A DNA stretch of 64,000 nucleotides from an uncultured Spartobacteria bacterium. GTDB lineage: Bacteria > Verrucomicrobiota > Verrucomicrobiia > Chthoniobacterales > Chthoniobacteraceae. Location of the stretch: positions 1 through 64,000 of the forward strand of contig CAIURC010000207.1 in NCBI GenBank assembly GCA_903901425.1. Direction: 5' to 3'. This document shows positions 63,201 through 64,000 of this stretch, one piece after another. The position numbers and the translations under genes are program-made. The notes under the pieces are model-generated. The model did not search any database, was not told the DNA's origin, and saw nothing but the letters and a program-made list of their open reading frames with translations. Positions within the stretch are counted from its first letter, which is position 1, and each line of letters opens with the position of its first letter.

Positions 63201-63342
63201 ACGGACGCACGTCCCTACTAAAGGTCAGCCGGCCCGCGGGTTTCTTCTGAAAAGATTCGACCGCACCCGCCTGCGGCCCGACAAAAAACAGGGCGGCAAC
63301 GAGTGCCCATCCGAATAATCTCCCCAAAGGTCGACCCCTCAT
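60205..63342 (-). CDS. PSCyt1/DUF1549/DUF1553 planctomycete cytochrome C protein
   Basis: A 1045-residue exported protein. The signal peptide ([19 protein letters not shown]) is followed by PSCyt1, with [20 protein letters not shown] as the CxxCH haem site and [22 protein letters not shown]1549 comes next ([35 protein letters not shown]), including [12 protein letters not shown] as a second CxxCH. A non-conserved beta-sandwich (jelly-roll-like) insert lies at about 470-620. DUF1553 is at the end ([40 protein letters not shown]). The ATG at 63342 precedes the signal peptide. It is co-transcribed with the DUF1501 gene. Confidence 0.94.
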   Translation of the reverse strand: MRGRPLGRLFGWALVAALFFVGPQAGAVESFQKKPAGRLTFSRDVRPFLSDKCFACHGFDARKRKGGLRLDTKEGTFGKGESGNPAVVPGNPSQSELWKRVNSSDRDEVMPPSKAHKSLDAGEKELLRIWIEQGAEYQGHWAFEKPVKPAVPSGAANPVDAFLLERLKTEGLWFSSGASREAWIRRVALALTGLPPTLAEVESFVGDTAPGAEERVVDRFLGSPRYGEQMARHWLDLARYGDTHGLHLDNERSIWPYRDWVIGAFNRNLSFDQFTVEQIAGDLLPSPALEQLVATGFNRCNVTTNEGGSIAEEFQFRYAVDRTSTLAQTWLGMTAGCAACHDHKFDPLTQREFYQLYAFYNSSADPAFDGNAPLPAPMVKLSTPQQKARISAMDLKIQEAADALQAGVREIDYQDPAGITPAVLAKEEAVVVIDDDFPTGAEVKSTPEGRSPVWVTKENGPVCLGSRSLKIAGQRLVQHYYRTGAAPFEVPPCGRISLMVFLDPVEPPSAVMVQIHTDGWKHRAVWGELEALPYGTPDTQERMLAGTLPSAGNWAQLEVDAAKIGLKAGDQILGFALTHSGGTAYFDQLSLVGRVDAANDPKKSFEVWSKSQRAKDLQNAPDTVVRLLKVPANYRSPAEKQELRDYYLANVCTETRVKLGPLREAVQALRREREALDAAIPASLVMGSLKPGRESHVMERGAYDRPGETVAPGVPGFLPPLAPADPANPTRLDLARWLVNGENPLTARVMVNRVWQQFFGVGLVKTAGDFGSQGEPPSHPALLDWLAVHFQETGWDVKALVRLLVTSEAYRQGSAAPLELWQRDPENRLLGRGVRFRLAAEEIRDQALSVAGLLVDAMGGKGVRPYQPANIWEPVGFVGSNTRFYKQDSGPGLYRRSIYTFLKRTAPPPFMVNFDAPSREESCVRRERSDTPLQALQLMNDVQFVEAGRALGVRMLVEGGTTDDHRIEHGFRLVLARRPEPAEVAVVKAALKQHRVSFQERAEAAQALVRVGQTPPKPGFVESEVAAWTLVGNLLLNLDETLNLP

Positions 63343-63442
63343 GTGCACCGATTCATTCCATGACAACTTGGCCCTGCCCACCACCCCCATTTTTGTGCGA
63401 CTGCCATTTGGTTTGCGCTAGTTTCATCCTGAGCACCAGCAC

Positions 63443-64000
63443 GTGCTGAAGTTGAACCCCTCCCCCACACTCCGGATCCTGCTGCTCTTCTGGGTCGCCG
63501 GATGCTTGTTCCCCCCCGCCCCCCTGAAAGCCGCGGAACGGTACGTGATCGACGGATGGGAGACCGACCGCGGCCTGCCTCAGAACATCGTGCGCTGCAT
63601 CGCTCAGACTCCAGACGGCTTCCTGTGGTGCGGAACCCCCAGTGGCATGGTCCGGTTCGACGGCAACCGGTTCCAAATCTTCAATGCCACAAACACCCCC
63701 GCACTCGGGTCCGCACGGATCCGGCAACTGCTCGCATCCCGGTCCGGGGCGTTGTGGATCAGCACCGAAGAAGGGGCGCTCATCCAGTACCACAACGGCA
63801 GCTTTCATCTGGCACACCCCGGTTCCACGGAGGGCAGCCGACAGGGATATGCCGGCATCGCCGAGGACGAACACGGCGGCCTCTGGCTCTCCACGGAAAC
63901 CGGATCTCTCAAACGCTTCAGGGAACAGTCTCTGACAGATTTCGCCGCTGAAAACGCGCGGGCGTCCGATTTTTTAGTCCAACGAGACCATTTAGGCCGG
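63443..64000 (+). CDS. Reg_prop two-component sensor, N-terminal part (cut by window end)
   Basis: The frame is open to the last base (186 codons seen). The hydrophobic leader (TLRILLLFWVAGCLF) ends near PLKAAERY, a likely signal peptide. YVIDGWETDRGLPQNIVRCI, AQTPDGFLWCGTPSGMVRFD, SRSGALWISTEEGALIQYHN and DEHGGLWLSTETGSLKRF are successive blades of the Reg_prop beta-propeller found at the N-terminus of hybrid or NarL-type sensor kinases. The start is uncertain: GTG at 63443 is favoured, as no ATG precedes the leader. It is divergent from the PSCyt1 gene, 100 bases away, and could regulate it. Confidence 0.85.
   Translation, partial: MLKLNPSPTLRILLLFWVAGCLFPPAPLKAAERYVIDGWETDRGLPQNIVRCIAQTPDGFLWCGTPSGMVRFDGNRFQIFNATNTPALGSARIRQLLASRSGALWISTEEGALIQYHNGSFHLAHPGSTEGSRQGYAGIAEDEHGGLWLSTETGSLKRFREQSLTDFAAENARASDFLVQRDHLGR

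Overview
This window comes from a high-GC bacterial chromosome, most likely a member of the Verrucomicrobiota (PVC superphylum). The evidence is the set of lineage-typical families: DUF1501 proteins paired with PSCyt1/DUF1549/DUF1553 cytochromes, a DUF1552 gene coupled to a DUF1592/1588-type cytochrome behind an ECF sigma factor and a membrane anti-sigma-like protein, a beta-propeller (Reg_prop) sensor, and many proline-rich secreted proteins. Shine-Dalgarno sites are sparse. No complete transposon, prophage or CRISPR array was seen. Genes run on both strands in short, tightly overlapping operons (ATGA, GTGA and TGATG junctions).

Layout. 0.1-4.8 kb (minus): haem genes (a CcsA/HemX-like membrane protein, a short HemA, HemC) and ilvD. 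4.9-12.3 kb: a divergent locus for O-acetylation of a surface polysaccharide, with an AlgI-like MBOAT, two AlgJ/AlgX-like proteins, an FHA-SGNH fusion and a further SGNH hydrolase. tRNA-Arg(TCT) and mutL follow. 14.5-22 kb: an A-type Fe-S carrier, a Pro-rich membrane protein, a phosphate-selective-type porin behind a striking 11-bp-phased repeat, and two large multi-pass membrane proteins, one Agl23-like. 22-23.2 kb: two small lipoproteins. 23.7-26.75 kb: a three-gene cassette (ADP-ribosylglycohydrolase, SPFH protein, divergent NAD-kinase-like protein) flanked by gene-free DNA and different in base use. 27-32.5 kb: ECF sigma, anti-sigma-like, DUF1552 and DUF1592 genes. 32.6-38.7 kb (minus): an M66 metalloprotease and a frameshifted beta-helix/MBG protein with a strong terminator. 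38.9-41.6 kb: a two-component system whose sensor carries four repeated beta modules. tRNA-Pro(GGG) leads into a degenerate ABC-ATPase-like gene fused translationally to a squalene/phytoene synthase, then serS, tilS and a cyclic-nucleotide-gated MscS-type channel. 47.5-53.5 kb (minus): hemW, a PQQ-propeller protein, a secreted jelly-roll-like protein, and a GT2-GT39-PAP2 lipid-linked sugar group. 53.6-58.7 kb: a LolA-like protein, Mrp/ApbC, a 71-residue protein and a pyrR-pyrB-pyrC operon with a PyrR-binding hairpin at the ribosome-binding region. 58.7-63.3 kb (minus): a DUF1501/PSCyt1 pair. The window ends inside a divergent Reg_prop sensor gene.

The observations I find most worth following are the NAD/ADP-ribose cassette, the ABC protein that has lost every ATP-site motif, the FHA-SGNH fusion in the acetylation locus, the PyrR-type translational operator, and the phased repeat in front of the porin. 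Everything is by eye; no searches were run.
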